Positions 35,734 through 44,404 of a stretch of 64,000 nucleotides of DNA are shown one piece after another. Numbering within the stretch: position 1 is the first letter of the stretch; every line of letters starts with the position of its first letter. Below the pieces are notes generated by a model. That model was not told the origin of the DNA, searched no databases, and saw only the letters and a program-made list of their open reading frames with translations. A program made the position numbers and the translations under genes. Source of the stretch: Rhizobiales bacterium PAR1 (lineage in GTDB: Bacteria; Pseudomonadota; Alphaproteobacteria; Rhizobiales; Beijerinckiaceae); the NCBI GenBank assembly GCA_002256205.1, contig NKIW01000007.1, forward strand, positions 124,001 through 188,000, read 5' to 3'.

Positions 35734-35758
35734 GATGGCTGCGCAGAACGCAGCCATC
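35734..35758. terminator. Strong hairpin after the L,D-transpeptidase-like gene
   Basis: GATGGCTGCG and CGCAGCCATC form a perfect ten-base stem with a five-base loop, 11 bp after the stop codon. There is no T-run on the rightward side, while the leftward reading ends in TTTT. It may protect or end the transcript. Confidence 0.55.
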
Positions 35759-35897
35759 GTCCGCCCGGTAAATACCCTCCCTTTGCCGGGCTTTCTCGGG
35801 AAATGTCAGCTCGCAACGCCTCGCGCGTTTGCTGGTTCAACGCCGGCACGCCGATCCTGACCTTGATCAGAGCGTGCATTCGGTGCTTTTTGGCTAG

Positions 35898-37040
35898 ATG
35901 CTTCAACGAACGCCGCTTCCTCTCTCGAATGCTCAGGCGCGGCAACTCTGGTTGCGAGCCCAAAAGCTCGATCAGCGCGACCCCTTCGGTTCCGGACCGG
36001 AAGCGACGCGCGCGACGGTGGAGCATCTTGGTTATGTCCAGATCGACACGATCCATGTGATCGAACGCTGCCACCATCACATCCTGTATTCCCGTATCCC
36101 GACCTATCAGCGTGACGATCTGCGTCAGGCCCAATCCACGGAGAAGTCAGTCTTCGAATACTGGACCCATGCGCTGGCCTATGTGCCGACGCGGGACCTT
36201 CGATTTTTCATCCCCGCGATGAAGCAGGATTGGCAAAGTCGGTATCCCTCTGTTTCAACGGCCGATTTGCGCAAGCTGCTCGAACGGATCATGGAAAGCG
36301 GAGCCCTGACCATCCGCGACATCGACGACGATGTGCTCGTCGAGAAAGATCACGCCTGGGCCAGCCGGAAACCTTCGAAGCGGGCACTCCAGCTCGCCTT
36401 CTACAAGGGCCTACTGACGATTAATGCCCGCGACGGGATGCTCAAGAGCTACGAATTGGCCCATCGTCACTTCGGATGGGAACACCCCCCGAAGCCGGCG
36501 AGCGAAGCCGAAATCCTGAATTACAAGCTGGATCGCGCGCTGCGGGCGCAAGGCTTTGTGAGCCTCGATTCCATCTGCCACCTCGATGCCCCAACCAAGC
36601 CCTTGATGCGGCGCCTGATCGAGAAACGGATCAAGCGCGGTGAGCTGGTCGCCGTCGCGCTTGAGGGTGCCGAAAAGCTGGAGCAATGGGCGGCGCCGGA
36701 GGTGCTGGATACGCCCGCCGAGCCAGCAAGCGGACTGGTGCACATTCTCTCACCGTTTGATCCCCTGATCATCCAACGCAAACGCCTCAGCCTCGCGTTC
36801 GGCTATGACCACCGCTTCGAGGCTTATGTGCCCAAAGAAAAGCGGCTCTTTGGCTATTTCGCCCTTCCGGTCCTGATTGGGGATGAGATCGTGGCCGCTA
36901 TCGATCTCAAGACGGACCGCACAGAGAAGAAACTCCGCATCCAGCAATGGAGCTGGATCGGGCGCGGCTCGCCCCGCGCGCATCAGCGCCCAATCGAGGA
37001 GGAGCTGCACCGCTTCGAACAGTTCCAACTCGGAATTTGA
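35898..37040 (+). CDS. YcaQ-like interstrand-crosslink DNA glycosylase (HTH_42 family)
   Basis: Members unhook DNA interstrand crosslinks. The 380 residues show the QxD catalytic motif as Gln48-Ile49-Asp50 in HLGYVQIDTIHVIER, followed by CHHHILYSRIP. The downstream regions FEYWTHALAYVPTRDLRFF and HILSPFDPLIIQRKR are conserved in the YcaQ/AlkX family, and the length is normal. The gene stands alone, 175 bp after the transpeptidase-like gene and convergent with the VOC gene. Assignment rests on the QxD motif and the overall pattern. Confidence 0.85.
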   Translation: MLQRTPLPLSNAQARQLWLRAQKLDQRDPFGSGPEATRATVEHLGYVQIDTIHVIERCHHHILYSRIPTYQRDDLRQAQSTEKSVFEYWTHALAYVPTRDLRFFIPAMKQDWQSRYPSVSTADLRKLLERIMESGALTIRDIDDDVLVEKDHAWASRKPSKRALQLAFYKGLLTINARDGMLKSYELAHRHFGWEHPPKPASEAEILNYKLDRALRAQGFVSLDSICHLDAPTKPLMRRLIEKRIKRGELVAVALEGAEKLEQWAAPEVLDTPAEPASGLVHILSPFDPLIIQRKRLSLAFGYDHRFEAYVPKEKRLFGYFALPVLIGDEIVAAIDLKTDRTEKKLRIQQWSWIGRGSPRAHQRPIEEELHRFEQFQLGI

Positions 37041-37090
37041 AAGAACAACGTCGGTTTAACCTCCCTGCCCTACCGCACAGGCGGTGCCGT

Positions 37091-37564
37091 CTACGAGGCG
37101 GCGGCACGCTCGACAGCGGCAATATCGATCCGGTTCATGGTCATCATCGCCTCGAACGCGCGTCTGGCCCGCACGGCGTCGGGGTCCGAGATCAACCGTA
37201 TCAACTGCTTCGGCACGATCTGCCAGGAGAGGCCGAAACGATCCTTCACCCAGCCGCACTGTTCGGCTTCGGGTACAGCGGAAAGCGCGTCGGAAAGTCG
37301 GTCAACCTCTTCCTGCGTCTCTACCGGGATCATGAAGGAAACGGCCTCATTGAACTTGAAATGCGGCCCACCGTTCAATCCCAGAAAGGGTTTGCCCATC
37401 AGGGTGAATTCGACCGTGAGCACGGAACCCGCGCTGCCGGAAGGGTAGTCACCGGGCGCCATATGAACAGCGTCCACATGGCTGTCCGGGATCACCGAGG
37501 CATAATAGCGCGCAGCCTCTTCGGCGTTGCCGTCGAACCAGAGGCAAGGCGTAAGATCATTCAT
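37091..37564 (-). CDS. VOC-superfamily protein, PhnB-like
   Basis: The 157 residues match the PhnB/3-demethylubiquinone methyltransferase-like branch of the glyoxalase fold. Marks are TPCLWFDGNAEEAARYYAS at the start, GKPFLGLNGGPHFKFNEAVS in the middle and DRFGLSWQIVPKQL later. ATG 37564 is preceded by GGAGAG; the frame opens slightly earlier. The family has no confirmed reaction. It often accompanies SRPBCC genes like the one 75 bp upstream, with which it may share a transcript. Confidence 0.82.
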   Translation of the reverse strand: MNDLTPCLWFDGNAEEAARYYASVIPDSHVDAVHMAPGDYPSGSAGSVLTVEFTLMGKPFLGLNGGPHFKFNEAVSFMIPVETQEEVDRLSDALSAVPEAEQCGWVKDRFGLSWQIVPKQLIRLISDPDAVRARRAFEAMMTMNRIDIAAVERAAAS

Positions 37565-37638
37565 CGGTCTGCTCTCCTCTCCATGGATCATTCTGCCGCT
37601 GGGGTGTTTCCCCCTCGGCCATCAGATCAAGGCAGCCA

Positions 37639-38160
37639 TCACCCGGCTGTTTGCATCAGTTGGCTGGCGACGGCCTCCAACTGGTCGGCAGCTTTGCCCC
37701 AACCCTCATGAAAACCCATCTTCTCGTGCTGCTCGCAATCGGCGGCGCTCCAGTGCCGGGCGCGGGCCGTGTAGATCGTCTTTCCGTCTCCGGCGTCCGT
37801 GAAGGTAATGATGCCAGTGAAGAACGGTTTGCCCGACAATTCCCAGGCGCTGGTATAGGCGTCGGTAAAAACGATACGCTCGTTGGGGACAACCTCGAGA
37901 TAAACGCCGCGATTGGGGAATTCCTCGCCGTTCGGGCCGCGCATCAGGATGTAACTCGCCCCGCCCGACCGGACATCGATCTCGACGACAGGTGTAGTCC
38001 AAGGACGTGGCGTGAACCACTGCTTCATCAGTTCCGGCTCTGCCCAGCAGCGGAAGAGTGCGGCTGGCGATGCCTCAATCGTCCGGGAAAGCACGAGTTC
38101 GTGCTGTTCGCCAACGGCGGTATTGCAGACATTGTCGCTGAGGGCGTTTTCTTGACTCAT
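37639..38160 (-). CDS. SRPBCC-family (AHSA1-like) ligand-binding protein
   Basis: The 173 residues contain the AHSA1/START-like helix-grip fold: RTIEASPAALFRCWAEPEL, MKQWFTPRPWTTPVVEIDVR, and a C-terminal helix with MGFHEGWGKAADQLEAVA. Such proteins bind hydrophobic ligands. AAGGAG precedes ATG 38160, which overlaps the TetR stop by four bases. Regulator and SRPBCC protein are thus translated together and controlled by the operator upstream of the TetR gene. Function is unknown beyond ligand binding or stress response. Confidence 0.83.
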   Translation of the reverse strand: MSQENALSDNVCNTAVGEQHELVLSRTIEASPAALFRCWAEPELMKQWFTPRPWTTPVVEIDVRSGGASYILMRGPNGEEFPNRGVYLEVVPNERIVFTDAYTSAWELSGKPFFTGIITFTDAGDGKTIYTARARHWSAADCEQHEKMGFHEGWGKAADQLEAVASQLMQTAG

Positions 38161-38792
38161 GGGGCGCTCCTTGAGGGTTCTGCTACCGTGAACAACAGCC
38201 GGATGTAGCGGCTGAGATGTTCGACACTCTCTTCGGCGATCGTGGGACCGCCCTTGGCTTTGGCCAGAATGAACGCGCCTTGGAGGACGGCCTGCGTGTG
38301 CAGCGCAAGGCTTTCCGCGCTCCAGCCGGTCGTCGAGCCATCCGGATCGAGCCCGCGCTCGCACATGGCAGCGGCAATATCAGGCGCCAGTGTGGCGGCG
38401 TGATCCGAGATCGAGGCGTTGCATGCCGCGCCGATGACGGGATGTGCCGCGTAGACTTCCTGTACCATCGTGCCGGCAAGGCAGGTGAATTCCGCCAATT
38501 CGCCGCGCAGGATATCGCGACGGAACTGGATATAGGCGAACAACCTTCCCAGCGGATCAGCAACTTGATGGTAGGGAGCCTCAGCGAAAAACGCGGCCGT
38601 CATCTTTGACCAATGCTCGGCGGCCGCAGCACCCAGCGCCTCCTTGCTTGCGAAATGGTGGAAGAAGGCGCCCTTGGTTACGCCCGCCTCTACGCAGAGG
38701 TCATCCACGGTCGTGGCTGTGAAGCCCTTTGCCCGGACTAACTTGATGGCCGCTGCCAGAATTTTCTCACGGGCCGTCCCGGTACGAGTCAT
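38157..38792 (-). CDS. TetR-family transcriptional repressor
   Basis: The 211 residues show the TetR helix-turn-helix TVDDLCVEAGVTKGAFFHHF near residue 27, followed by ASKEALGAAAAEHW and a C-terminal ligand domain. ATG 38792 is preferred over GTG 38801 on ribosome-site spacing. The gene lies first in an operon with the SRPBCC gene and probably the VOC gene. A perfect 18-bp palindrome at 38823-38840 overlaps its probable promoter, so it very likely represses its own operon until a ligand binds. Confidence 0.87.
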   Translation of the reverse strand: MTRTGTAREKILAAAIKLVRAKGFTATTVDDLCVEAGVTKGAFFHHFASKEALGAAAAEHWSKMTAAFFAEAPYHQVADPLGRLFAYIQFRRDILRGELAEFTCLAGTMVQEVYAAHPVIGAACNASISDHAATLAPDIAAAMCERGLDPDGSTTGWSAESLALHTQAVLQGAFILAKAKGGPTIAEESVEHLSRYIRLLFTVAEPSRSAP

Positions 38793-38822
38793 CGGAAGCA
38801 CCTTGAAGTTCGCGCAATTTCA

Positions 38823-38840
38823 ATACCAACCAGTTGGTAT
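38823..38840. promoter_or_regulatory. TetR operator palindrome
   Basis: ATACCAACCAGTTGGTAT is a perfect palindrome of eight-base arms around CA, a typical TetR-family operator. On the minus strand it sits directly downstream of a TTGACA -35 box (38844-38849) and covers the spacer before the TetR/SRPBCC operon. Confidence 0.75.
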
Positions 38841-39004
38841 GTTTGTCAATGAACCGCACTGCGCTTGCACCTATGGCGGCACTCTGCGGTTCAAACCTTC
38901 CCTCAACGGTTCTCATGAAGCTCAAGCAAGCGGAGTTTCGGTACTATTGCTCTGCCGTCTGCCGGTGGAGGATTTCGAGCAGCATTCGGACCTGACAGCC
39001 CAGG

Positions 39005-39754
39005 TCATGCGCGTCTGGGATCGTGCGTTGAGCTGTTTGATGCAGCACCGCCTGTCTCAGGCGCCCCCACAGGCTCAGGTCCAGCCATAGCCAACAGCGC
39101 GCGCTCGCCGCCGCCGGAGAAATGCACGGCGCGAGAGCCAGCCTCTCGACGGCACCAACCGCGTTCAATCGCGACTTGCGCAATAGCTGCCCCGAGGCTG
39201 CCGGCAAGATGCGGTTGCCGCTCCGACCAATCAAGGCAAGCTCGGCAAAGCGTCCGCGACTTGGACTCAAGAGCTTCGATATCAATCTTTTCCGCATGAA
39301 AGCGAGCGCGACCGAGAGGCGAAAGGCGATAGCCCTGAGGACTTGCCACGAGATGTCCGTTCGTGACGAGTTGCGCAAAAACCTGCGTCGCGACCTCCCC
39401 TGCGAGGTGATCGTAGCAGAACCGTGCCTTTCGCATCGCGGCCTCACGCGGGCCGGGTCGCGTGCGACGGAGCCCGACGCGGACGGCGAGACCCATCAGC
39501 GTTTCCAAGGCCGCCGCGACATCGGGGCCGGCAAGGTTATAATATCGGTGCCGCCCCTGCACCAGAACGACCAGCAAGCCGGCATTCAGGAGCTTCGCCA
39601 GATGGCCAGAGGCGGCTGGCGCCGAAATGCCAGCCTCTGCGGCGCACTCGCCGGCTGTTAGCGCTTTTCCACCCAAGAGCGCCGCAAGGATGTTTGCACG
39701 CGCGGGATCGCCAAGGAGGGATGCGAGCGAAGCGATGTTCGGGCCGTTCTTCAT
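39005..39754 (-). CDS. ArsR/SmtB-family winged-helix regulator
   Basis: The 249 residues carry an N-terminal ArsR-type winged helix, seen in ASLLGDPARANILAALLGG, TAGECAAEAGISAPAASGHL and VLVQGRHRYYNLAG. A longer C-terminal region with YDHLAGEVATQVF and CLDWSERQPHLAGSLGAAIA follows, known from non-metal ArsR regulators. No obvious metal-binding cysteine cluster is present in the DNA-binding part. ATG 39754 lies 106 bp from the divergent NIPSNAP gene. A near-perfect inverted repeat sits in between, so it probably represses both units. Confidence 0.85.
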   Translation of the reverse strand: MKNGPNIASLASLLGDPARANILAALLGGKALTAGECAAEAGISAPAASGHLAKLLNAGLLVVLVQGRHRYYNLAGPDVAAALETLMGLAVRVGLRRTRPGPREAAMRKARFCYDHLAGEVATQVFAQLVTNGHLVASPQGYRLSPLGRARFHAEKIDIEALESKSRTLCRACLDWSERQPHLAGSLGAAIAQVAIERGWCRREAGSRAVHFSGGGERALLAMAGPEPVGAPETGGAASNSSTHDPRRA

Positions 39755-39783
39755 GAAAGACACTTTACCCTGTTCTTGTGAGA

Positions 39784-39811
39784 CAATGCTTCGTTCTTGG
39801 CCGAAACATTG
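39784..39811. promoter_or_regulatory. ArsR operator-like inverted repeat
   Basis: CAATGCTTCG and CGAAACATTG are ten-base arms with one mismatch and an eight-base spacer. They lie between the divergent ArsR and NIPSNAP genes. Confidence 0.6.
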
Positions 39812-39860
39812 CACTGGTTTTTGCGCCTAGAAAGAGCATCTTCGAAACTGGGAGATGCCC

Positions 39861-40190
39861 ATGATTACCTGCTTCATTCGCTATGATCTCGCACCCTTTC
39901 GCCAAGAGGAATTCGCCAAATATGCCCAGATGTGGGGACAGGCGATCCCGGCGTGCGGCGCAAATCTCATCGGCTATTACGGCCCACATGAGGGGTCGCT
40001 GACAACCGCCTATGGCGTCTATACGCTGGAAAGCCTCGCCGCCTATGAGGCCTACCGAGCCAGACTGAAGGCCAGCGAAGCAGGCCGTGCGGCTTACGCG
40101 TTCGCCCGCAAGGAAGGTTTCATCCGCCGCGAGGATCGCATTTTTCTCACGAAACTTTCAGAACCGCACACGGAGTTGGTCCACGCATGA
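39861..40190 (+). CDS. NIPSNAP-family protein
   Basis: The product is 109 residues from ATG 39861, which has GGGAG six bases upstream; ATG 39855 would overlap that site. It has the ferredoxin-like NIPSNAP fold, with MITCFIRYDLAPFRQEEFAK at the start and VYTLESLAAYEAYRARL in the middle. Bacterial members are uncharacterised dimers related to small monooxygenases. The stop overlaps the ABM-domain gene by four bases, so the two may act together under ArsR control. Confidence 0.83.
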   Translation: MITCFIRYDLAPFRQEEFAKYAQMWGQAIPACGANLIGYYGPHEGSLTTAYGVYTLESLAAYEAYRARLKASEAGRAAYAFARKEGFIRREDRIFLTKLSEPHTELVHA

Positions 40191-40552
40191 TTGTCGTGAT
40201 CTTCGAGGTCTGGCCAGCGGAAGGCGAGCGGGACACCTATCTTGATCTCGCTGCCGCTTTGCGCGAGGAACTCGTCCAGATGGACGGGTTTCTTTCGATC
40301 GAGCGGTTCCAGTCACTGGCAGAGCCCAGCAAGTTGCTGTCGCTGTCCTTCTGGCGCGACGAGGCCGCCGTGGCCGCATGGCGCAACAGCGATGCCCATC
40401 GCTCCACGCAGCGCAGTGGGCGAAATGGTGTCTTCCGGGATTACCGTCTGCGCGTGGCCGGGGTCATTCGGGACTATGGCCTGCATGAGCGCACAGCAGC
40501 ACCTTTGGACAGCCAGATCGCTCATGCCAAGAATGAGCAGAGCTCAGATTAG
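40187..40552 (+). CDS. ABM-domain (antibiotic biosynthesis monooxygenase-like) protein
   Basis: The 121 residues show the dimeric alpha-beta barrel ABM pattern: VVIFEVWPAEGERDTYLD, LVQMDGFLSIERFQSLAEP, then LLSLSFWRDEAAVAAWRN. Members include cofactor-free monooxygenases and haem-degrading enzymes. Nothing here decides the substrate. It is translationally coupled to the NIPSNAP gene and divergent from the ArsR regulator. A 97-bp gap separates it from the next TetR gene. Confidence 0.84.
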   Translation: MIVVIFEVWPAEGERDTYLDLAAALREELVQMDGFLSIERFQSLAEPSKLLSLSFWRDEAAVAAWRNSDAHRSTQRSGRNGVFRDYRLRVAGVIRDYGLHERTAAPLDSQIAHAKNEQSSD

Positions 40553-40649
40553 CGCCAGATATCGTCGCTATGGCGCTAACGGCGGACATGTGGTGATACT
40601 CAGCCGGAAACCCTCGCCGGAGGGCATCGACGTGATACCGTGAGGACAA

Positions 40650-41390
40650 ATGGCCAAGGCTGCTCCGCGCCGACAGGTCAGGCGATTGCCACCCGAAAAG
40701 CGCATCGCCGACATACTCGCTGCCGCCAAGGCGGTGTTCGACGAAAAAGGCTATAATGATGCGCTCATCAGCGATATCGCGGTGAGAGCTGGCGTCGTTG
40801 AAGGCAGCATCTACCGGTTTTTTGCCAACAAGCGCGAGCTGCTCGTGAAGGTTGTCGAGCACTGGTATGTCAGCATGCTTGCACGGTATGAGGCCGATTT
40901 TCCCGCTGTTCAGGGCACCTGGAACCAGATCCACTTTCTGATCCACCAGCATCTCATGGCGATCAAATCAGAGCCGGGGCTGGCGCGGCTCCTGCTGCTG
41001 GAAATCAGGCTTGAGCCGGATTACCGCCAGAGCAACTTCTTCAATCTTAACCGTTCTTACGCGAGCAGGATCGTCGAGGTTGTCAAGCGCGCCATCGCGA
41101 CGGGCGAGTTTCGACCCAATCTGTCGCCGACTTTGGTCCGCGATCTTGTCTATGGCACCATCGAGCATCGTTCATGGGTCTTCTTGCGGCGCGAGGGTGA
41201 ACTCGATCCTGCGACCGTGACAGAAGGCATTATCGATATCCTTCGCGGCGGGCTCGGCTTGAACAATCAACCGTCCGAGGAGGCGCCCGGTATGGCCGAG
41301 CGCCTTGAACGGGCCACTGCTGAACTGGAATCCGTGACGGCGCGGCTGAAGGCCTTGCTCGCCGCTTCAGCCCCCTCTGAAATGAGTTGA
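40650..41390 (+). CDS. TetR-family regulator with C-terminal coiled-coil extension
   Basis: The 246 residues have a TetR DNA-binding domain, with ILAAAKAVFDEKGYNDALIS and GVVEGSIYRFFANKRELLVK, then a ligand domain. The last 40 residues (ERLERATAELESVTARLKAL) form an extra heptad-like helix not usual in the family. It is followed 63 bp later by the enoyl-CoA hydratase-like gene, which it may control. A short inverted repeat lies in the gap. Similar regulators control fatty or aromatic acid degradation. Confidence 0.85.
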   Translation: MAKAAPRRQVRRLPPEKRIADILAAAKAVFDEKGYNDALISDIAVRAGVVEGSIYRFFANKRELLVKVVEHWYVSMLARYEADFPAVQGTWNQIHFLIHQHLMAIKSEPGLARLLLLEIRLEPDYRQSNFFNLNRSYASRIVEVVKRAIATGEFRPNLSPTLVRDLVYGTIEHRSWVFLRREGELDPATVTEGIIDILRGGLGLNNQPSEEAPGMAERLERATAELESVTARLKALLAASAPSEMS

Positions 41391-41391
41391 G

Positions 41392-41407
41392 ATACATTCA
41401 TCTGTAT
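41392..41407. promoter_or_regulatory. Short inverted repeat upstream of the PaaG-like gene
   Basis: ATACA and TGTAT arms flank a six-base spacer right after the TetR gene stop and 46 bp before the hydratase start. It is a candidate operator, but the arms are short. Confidence 0.3.
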
Positions 41408-41453
41408 GCTTGAATTCTCCCCAAAATCATAAGACGATCAAGGGAGAACTGAG

Positions 41454-42245
41454 ATGAACAGCGATCATCAAAGTTGCGTTCTCGTGGAGCGAAAAGAGCG
41501 GATTGGTCATATCCGGCTCAATCGACCCAAGAGCCTGAATACCCTTGATGAGACGCTGGGACGTGCCTTGCTCGAGGCTGTCACGGCGTTGACCGATGAC
41601 CCCGCCATCCGCGTGATTGTCCTGTCTGGTGAAGGGCGCTCCTTCATGGCGGGCGGCGATCTTGCCGTTTTTGCCTCCGATCTCGCGCACGCCGGTGAAA
41701 CCGCCGGGAAGCTGATTGATCTCTTCCACGGAACCATGCGGCGGATCGCGACCGCAGACCAGATCGTGATTTCTGCGGCGCAAGGGCCTGTTGCGGGCGG
41801 TGGCTTCAGCCTTGCGCTGGGGTGCGACCTCTGCATTGCGGCTAGCGATGCCACCTTTGTTTCGGCCTATGCGCAAATCGCGACCAACCCTGACGGTGGT
41901 GGCTCCTGGACTGCAACCCGCCTGTTGGGCCCCAAGCGGGCGCTGGCCTTCCTCATCTCGCCGGAGCGGATCAAGGCCGCGGAAGCGCTTGAACTCGGCA
42001 TGATCAACAAGGTTGTCGCCCCCGAAGCACTGATGACCGAGGCCTTTGCCATGGCGGATCAGATCGCCAATGGGCCAAGAGCCGCCATTGGCACGATCAA
42101 GCGCCTTGTCCGCACCGCCGTCACCGGCAGCATGGATGCGCAGTTTGATCTCGAAAAGGCTGGGTTCATGGCCAATGCGTCTGGCGCCGACTTTCGCGAA
42201 GGCGTCACGGCATTTCTGGCGCGACGGCCTGCGCGCTTCGAGTAG
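41454..42245 (+). CDS. Enoyl-CoA hydratase/isomerase family protein, PaaG-like
   Basis: The 263 residues follow the crotonase fold, with the oxyanion segment SFMAGGDLAVF and QGPVAGGGFSLALGCDL. Neither hydratase glutamate is present: Glu144 is Ser in GGGFSLA, and the PE pair of the second is replaced by AQ. The Asp in TNPDGGGSWTATRLLG matches the catalytic Asp of PaaG isomerase. I therefore expect an enoyl-CoA isomerase, not a hydratase. It has its own upstream gap and ends 2 bp from the convergent monooxygenase gene. Confidence 0.82.
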   Translation: MNSDHQSCVLVERKERIGHIRLNRPKSLNTLDETLGRALLEAVTALTDDPAIRVIVLSGEGRSFMAGGDLAVFASDLAHAGETAGKLIDLFHGTMRRIATADQIVISAAQGPVAGGGFSLALGCDLCIAASDATFVSAYAQIATNPDGGGSWTATRLLGPKRALAFLISPERIKAAEALELGMINKVVAPEALMTEAFAMADQIANGPRAAIGTIKRLVRTAVTGSMDAQFDLEKAGFMANASGADFREGVTAFLARRPARFE

Positions 42246-42247
42246 CG

Positions 42248-43186
42248 CTAGAGCACGGAAAGCCGCTGCCGCGCCGCGTTGAACTCGGATTTGAGCCGTT
42301 CGGCCAGCTCGGCCATCGATGGTGAATCCGTGATCGCCGCCACGCCCTGCCCGGCGGACCAGAGGTCGCGCCATTTGCGGGTATTCGGATCGAGTTCGAG
42401 CTTGACGGCGTCGCGATCCGTCCGCGCGAGACCGCCGGGATCGATACCGGCCTGCCGCAGCGACGGCGCAAGGAAGTTACCGGCAACACCGGAGACGGCG
42501 GAGGTATAGACGATATCGTCCGTGCCGCTGGCGACGAGCATCTCGCGGTAGCCTTCCTTGGCATTCGCCTCGCGTGTCGCGATGAATCGCGTGCCCATGT
42601 AGGCGAAATCAGCCCCCGCTGCGAGGGCAGCCGCGATATCCGCGCCGGTCGAGAGTGCGCCAGCCATCACGAGTGGTCCGGCAAAGAACCGGCGCACCTC
42701 GGCAATGAAGGCGAAGGGGTTGAGAATTCCGGCATGGCCTCCTGCCCCGGCCGAAACGAGGATCAACCCGTCCACCCCGGCTTCTGCGGCTTTTTCGGCA
42801 TGGCGGCGGTTGATCACGTCATGCAAGATCCGCCCGCCGTAGCCCTGAACCGCCTGCGCAATTTCCGGCACTGCGCCGAGCGAGGTGATCACCAGCGGCA
42901 CCTTCGCAGCCACCACGGCCTCAAGGTCAGCTTTGAGCCGTGGATTGGAATGGTGCGCTACGAGGTTGACGCCGTAAACCGCCGATTCAGGCGGGCGATC
43001 CGCGAGTGCCTCACGAATTTCGTCGAGGCGACGGCGGAGTTCATCCGTTGTGCGCAGATTCAACGACGGAAATGTCCCGACAAACCCGGAGCGGACGGCT
43101 TCAATGACCAGATCACCGCCCGAGACGATGAACATCGGCGCGGTGATGATCGGCAGCGAGAGCTTCCAGCCAAATGCGGTTTCCAT
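42248..43186 (-). CDS. Nitronate monooxygenase-like FMN enzyme (2-nitropropane dioxygenase family)
   Basis: The 312 residues form an FMN TIM barrel: LPIITAPMFIVSGGDLVIEA at the start, VITSLGAVPEIAQAVQGYGG, and the phosphate and active-site segment VSAGAGGHAG containing His. Members oxidise nitronates, but several act as enoyl-CoA or other FMN reductases. As the last gene of the carboxylase operon, 48 bp after the thiolase, it may perform an unusual redox step on the acid being degraded, not nitronate detoxification. Confidence 0.82.
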   Translation of the reverse strand: METAFGWKLSLPIITAPMFIVSGGDLVIEAVRSGFVGTFPSLNLRTTDELRRRLDEIREALADRPPESAVYGVNLVAHHSNPRLKADLEAVVAAKVPLVITSLGAVPEIAQAVQGYGGRILHDVINRRHAEKAAEAGVDGLILVSAGAGGHAGILNPFAFIAEVRRFFAGPLVMAGALSTGADIAAALAAGADFAYMGTRFIATREANAKEGYREMLVASGTDDIVYTSAVSGVAGNFLAPSLRQAGIDPGGLARTDRDAVKLELDPNTRKWRDLWSAGQGVAAITDSPSMAELAERLKSEFNAARQRLSVL

Positions 43187-43234
43187 GTTCCCAGCCTTTC
43201 GTGATGTCTGCGCTTGAAGCCTGTGTCCTTGCGG

Positions 43235-44404
43235 CTAGACGCGCTCAATGGCCAGCGCGATGCCCTGCCCGCCGCCAATGCACATGGTGATCAGGCCGTA
43301 GCGCTTGTTGTTCCGCTGCAGGTAGGACAGCGCCTTGATGACAAGGATCGCGCCTGTCGCACCGACCGGATGCCCCAAGGCGATCGCACCACCATCCGGA
43401 TTGACCTTGGCCGGATCGAGCCCGAGATCGCGCGTGACGCAAAGGGCCTGCGCGGCAAAAGCTTCATTGGATTCAATGACATCGAAATCACTGGTGCTCA
43501 TGCCGGTGCGTGCGAGCAACGCGCGCACCGCCGGGATCGGTCCCGTTCCCATGATGGCCGGGTCCACCCCGGCATGTGCATACCCCACGATGCGGGCGAG
43601 TGGCTTTGCGCTGGCGGCCCGCTTGCCCGAGGCAAGAATAATCGCCGCCGCACCATCATTGACGCCGGAAGCATTGCCGGCCGTGACCGTGCCGCCCTTT
43701 TTGAACACCGTCGGCAGTTTGGCGAGTTGCTCTGCGGTCGTTGCGGGTTTGGGGTGCTCATCCTGTTCGACGAGCATAGTCTTGCGCCCGACCTGCGCTT
43801 CGATGGGCAGGATCTGGTCCTTGAAATGCCCCTTCTGCATGGCTTCGCCGGCGCGGCGCTGGCTCTCCAGCGCGAAAGCATCCTGCTCCTCGCGCGTCAG
43901 GCCCCAGCGCTCGGCGATATTCTCGGCTGTCACGCCCATGATTCCGCTCCCGAAAGGGTCGGTCAGAACGCCGGTCAGCCCGTCGAGCAGCTTTGTGTCG
44001 CCCATTTTCTGGCCGAAGCGCCCGGAGGTCAGGTAGTGCGGCGCGCGGCTCATACATTCCGCGCCGCCAGCAAGCGCGACGTAGAAATCCCCCAGCGCGA
44101 TCCCTTGCGCTGCGGAAACCACCGCCTGCGCGCCGCTGCCACACAGGCGGCTCACATTCATGGCCGGCGTTTCCTTCGGAATACCGGCGGCGAGACCGAT
44201 CGCACGCGAGAGATAAGCTTCTTCCGGCCCGGTGGGGATGACATTGCCAATGACGACATGGCCGACTTCTTCAGCGGAGACGCCCGCGCGGCGGATCGCC
44301 TCCTTCGCCACCGCAGCGCCGAGTTCAGCGGGCGAAAAGCCGGAGAGGCCACCACCAAACGCACCGATAGCGGTGCGTACGGCCCCCAGAATGAAGACAT
44401 CCAT
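43235..44404 (-). CDS. Thiolase (acetyl-CoA C-acyltransferase)
   Basis: This enzyme cleaves a 3-ketoacyl-CoA with CoA to acetyl-CoA, or to another acyl-CoA, and a shortened chain. The 389 residues have nucleophile Cys88 in [14 protein letters not shown], His in [12 protein letters not shown] and the second Cys in [17 protein letters not shown] 44404 shares a base with the stop of the upstream gene (TGATG); the ORF opens earlier but lacks homology there. It would finish the pathway run by the carboxylase and hydratase genes. Confidence 0.92.
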   Translation of the reverse strand: MDVFILGAVRTAIGAFGGGLSGFSPAELGAAVAKEAIRRAGVSAEEVGHVVIGNVIPTGPEEAYLSRAIGLAAGIPKETPAMNVSRLCGSGAQAVVSAAQGIALGDFYVALAGGAECMSRAPHYLTSGRFGQKMGDTKLLDGLTGVLTDPFGSGIMGVTAENIAERWGLTREEQDAFALESQRRAGEAMQKGHFKDQILPIEAQVGRKTMLVEQDEHPKPATTAEQLAKLPTVFKKGGTVTAGNASGVNDGAAAIILASGKRAASAKPLARIVGYAHAGVDPAIMGTGPIPAVRALLARTGMSTSDFDVIESNEAFAAQALCVTRDLGLDPAKVNPDGGAIALGHPVGATGAILVIKALSYLQRNNKRYGLITMCIGGGQGIALAIERV

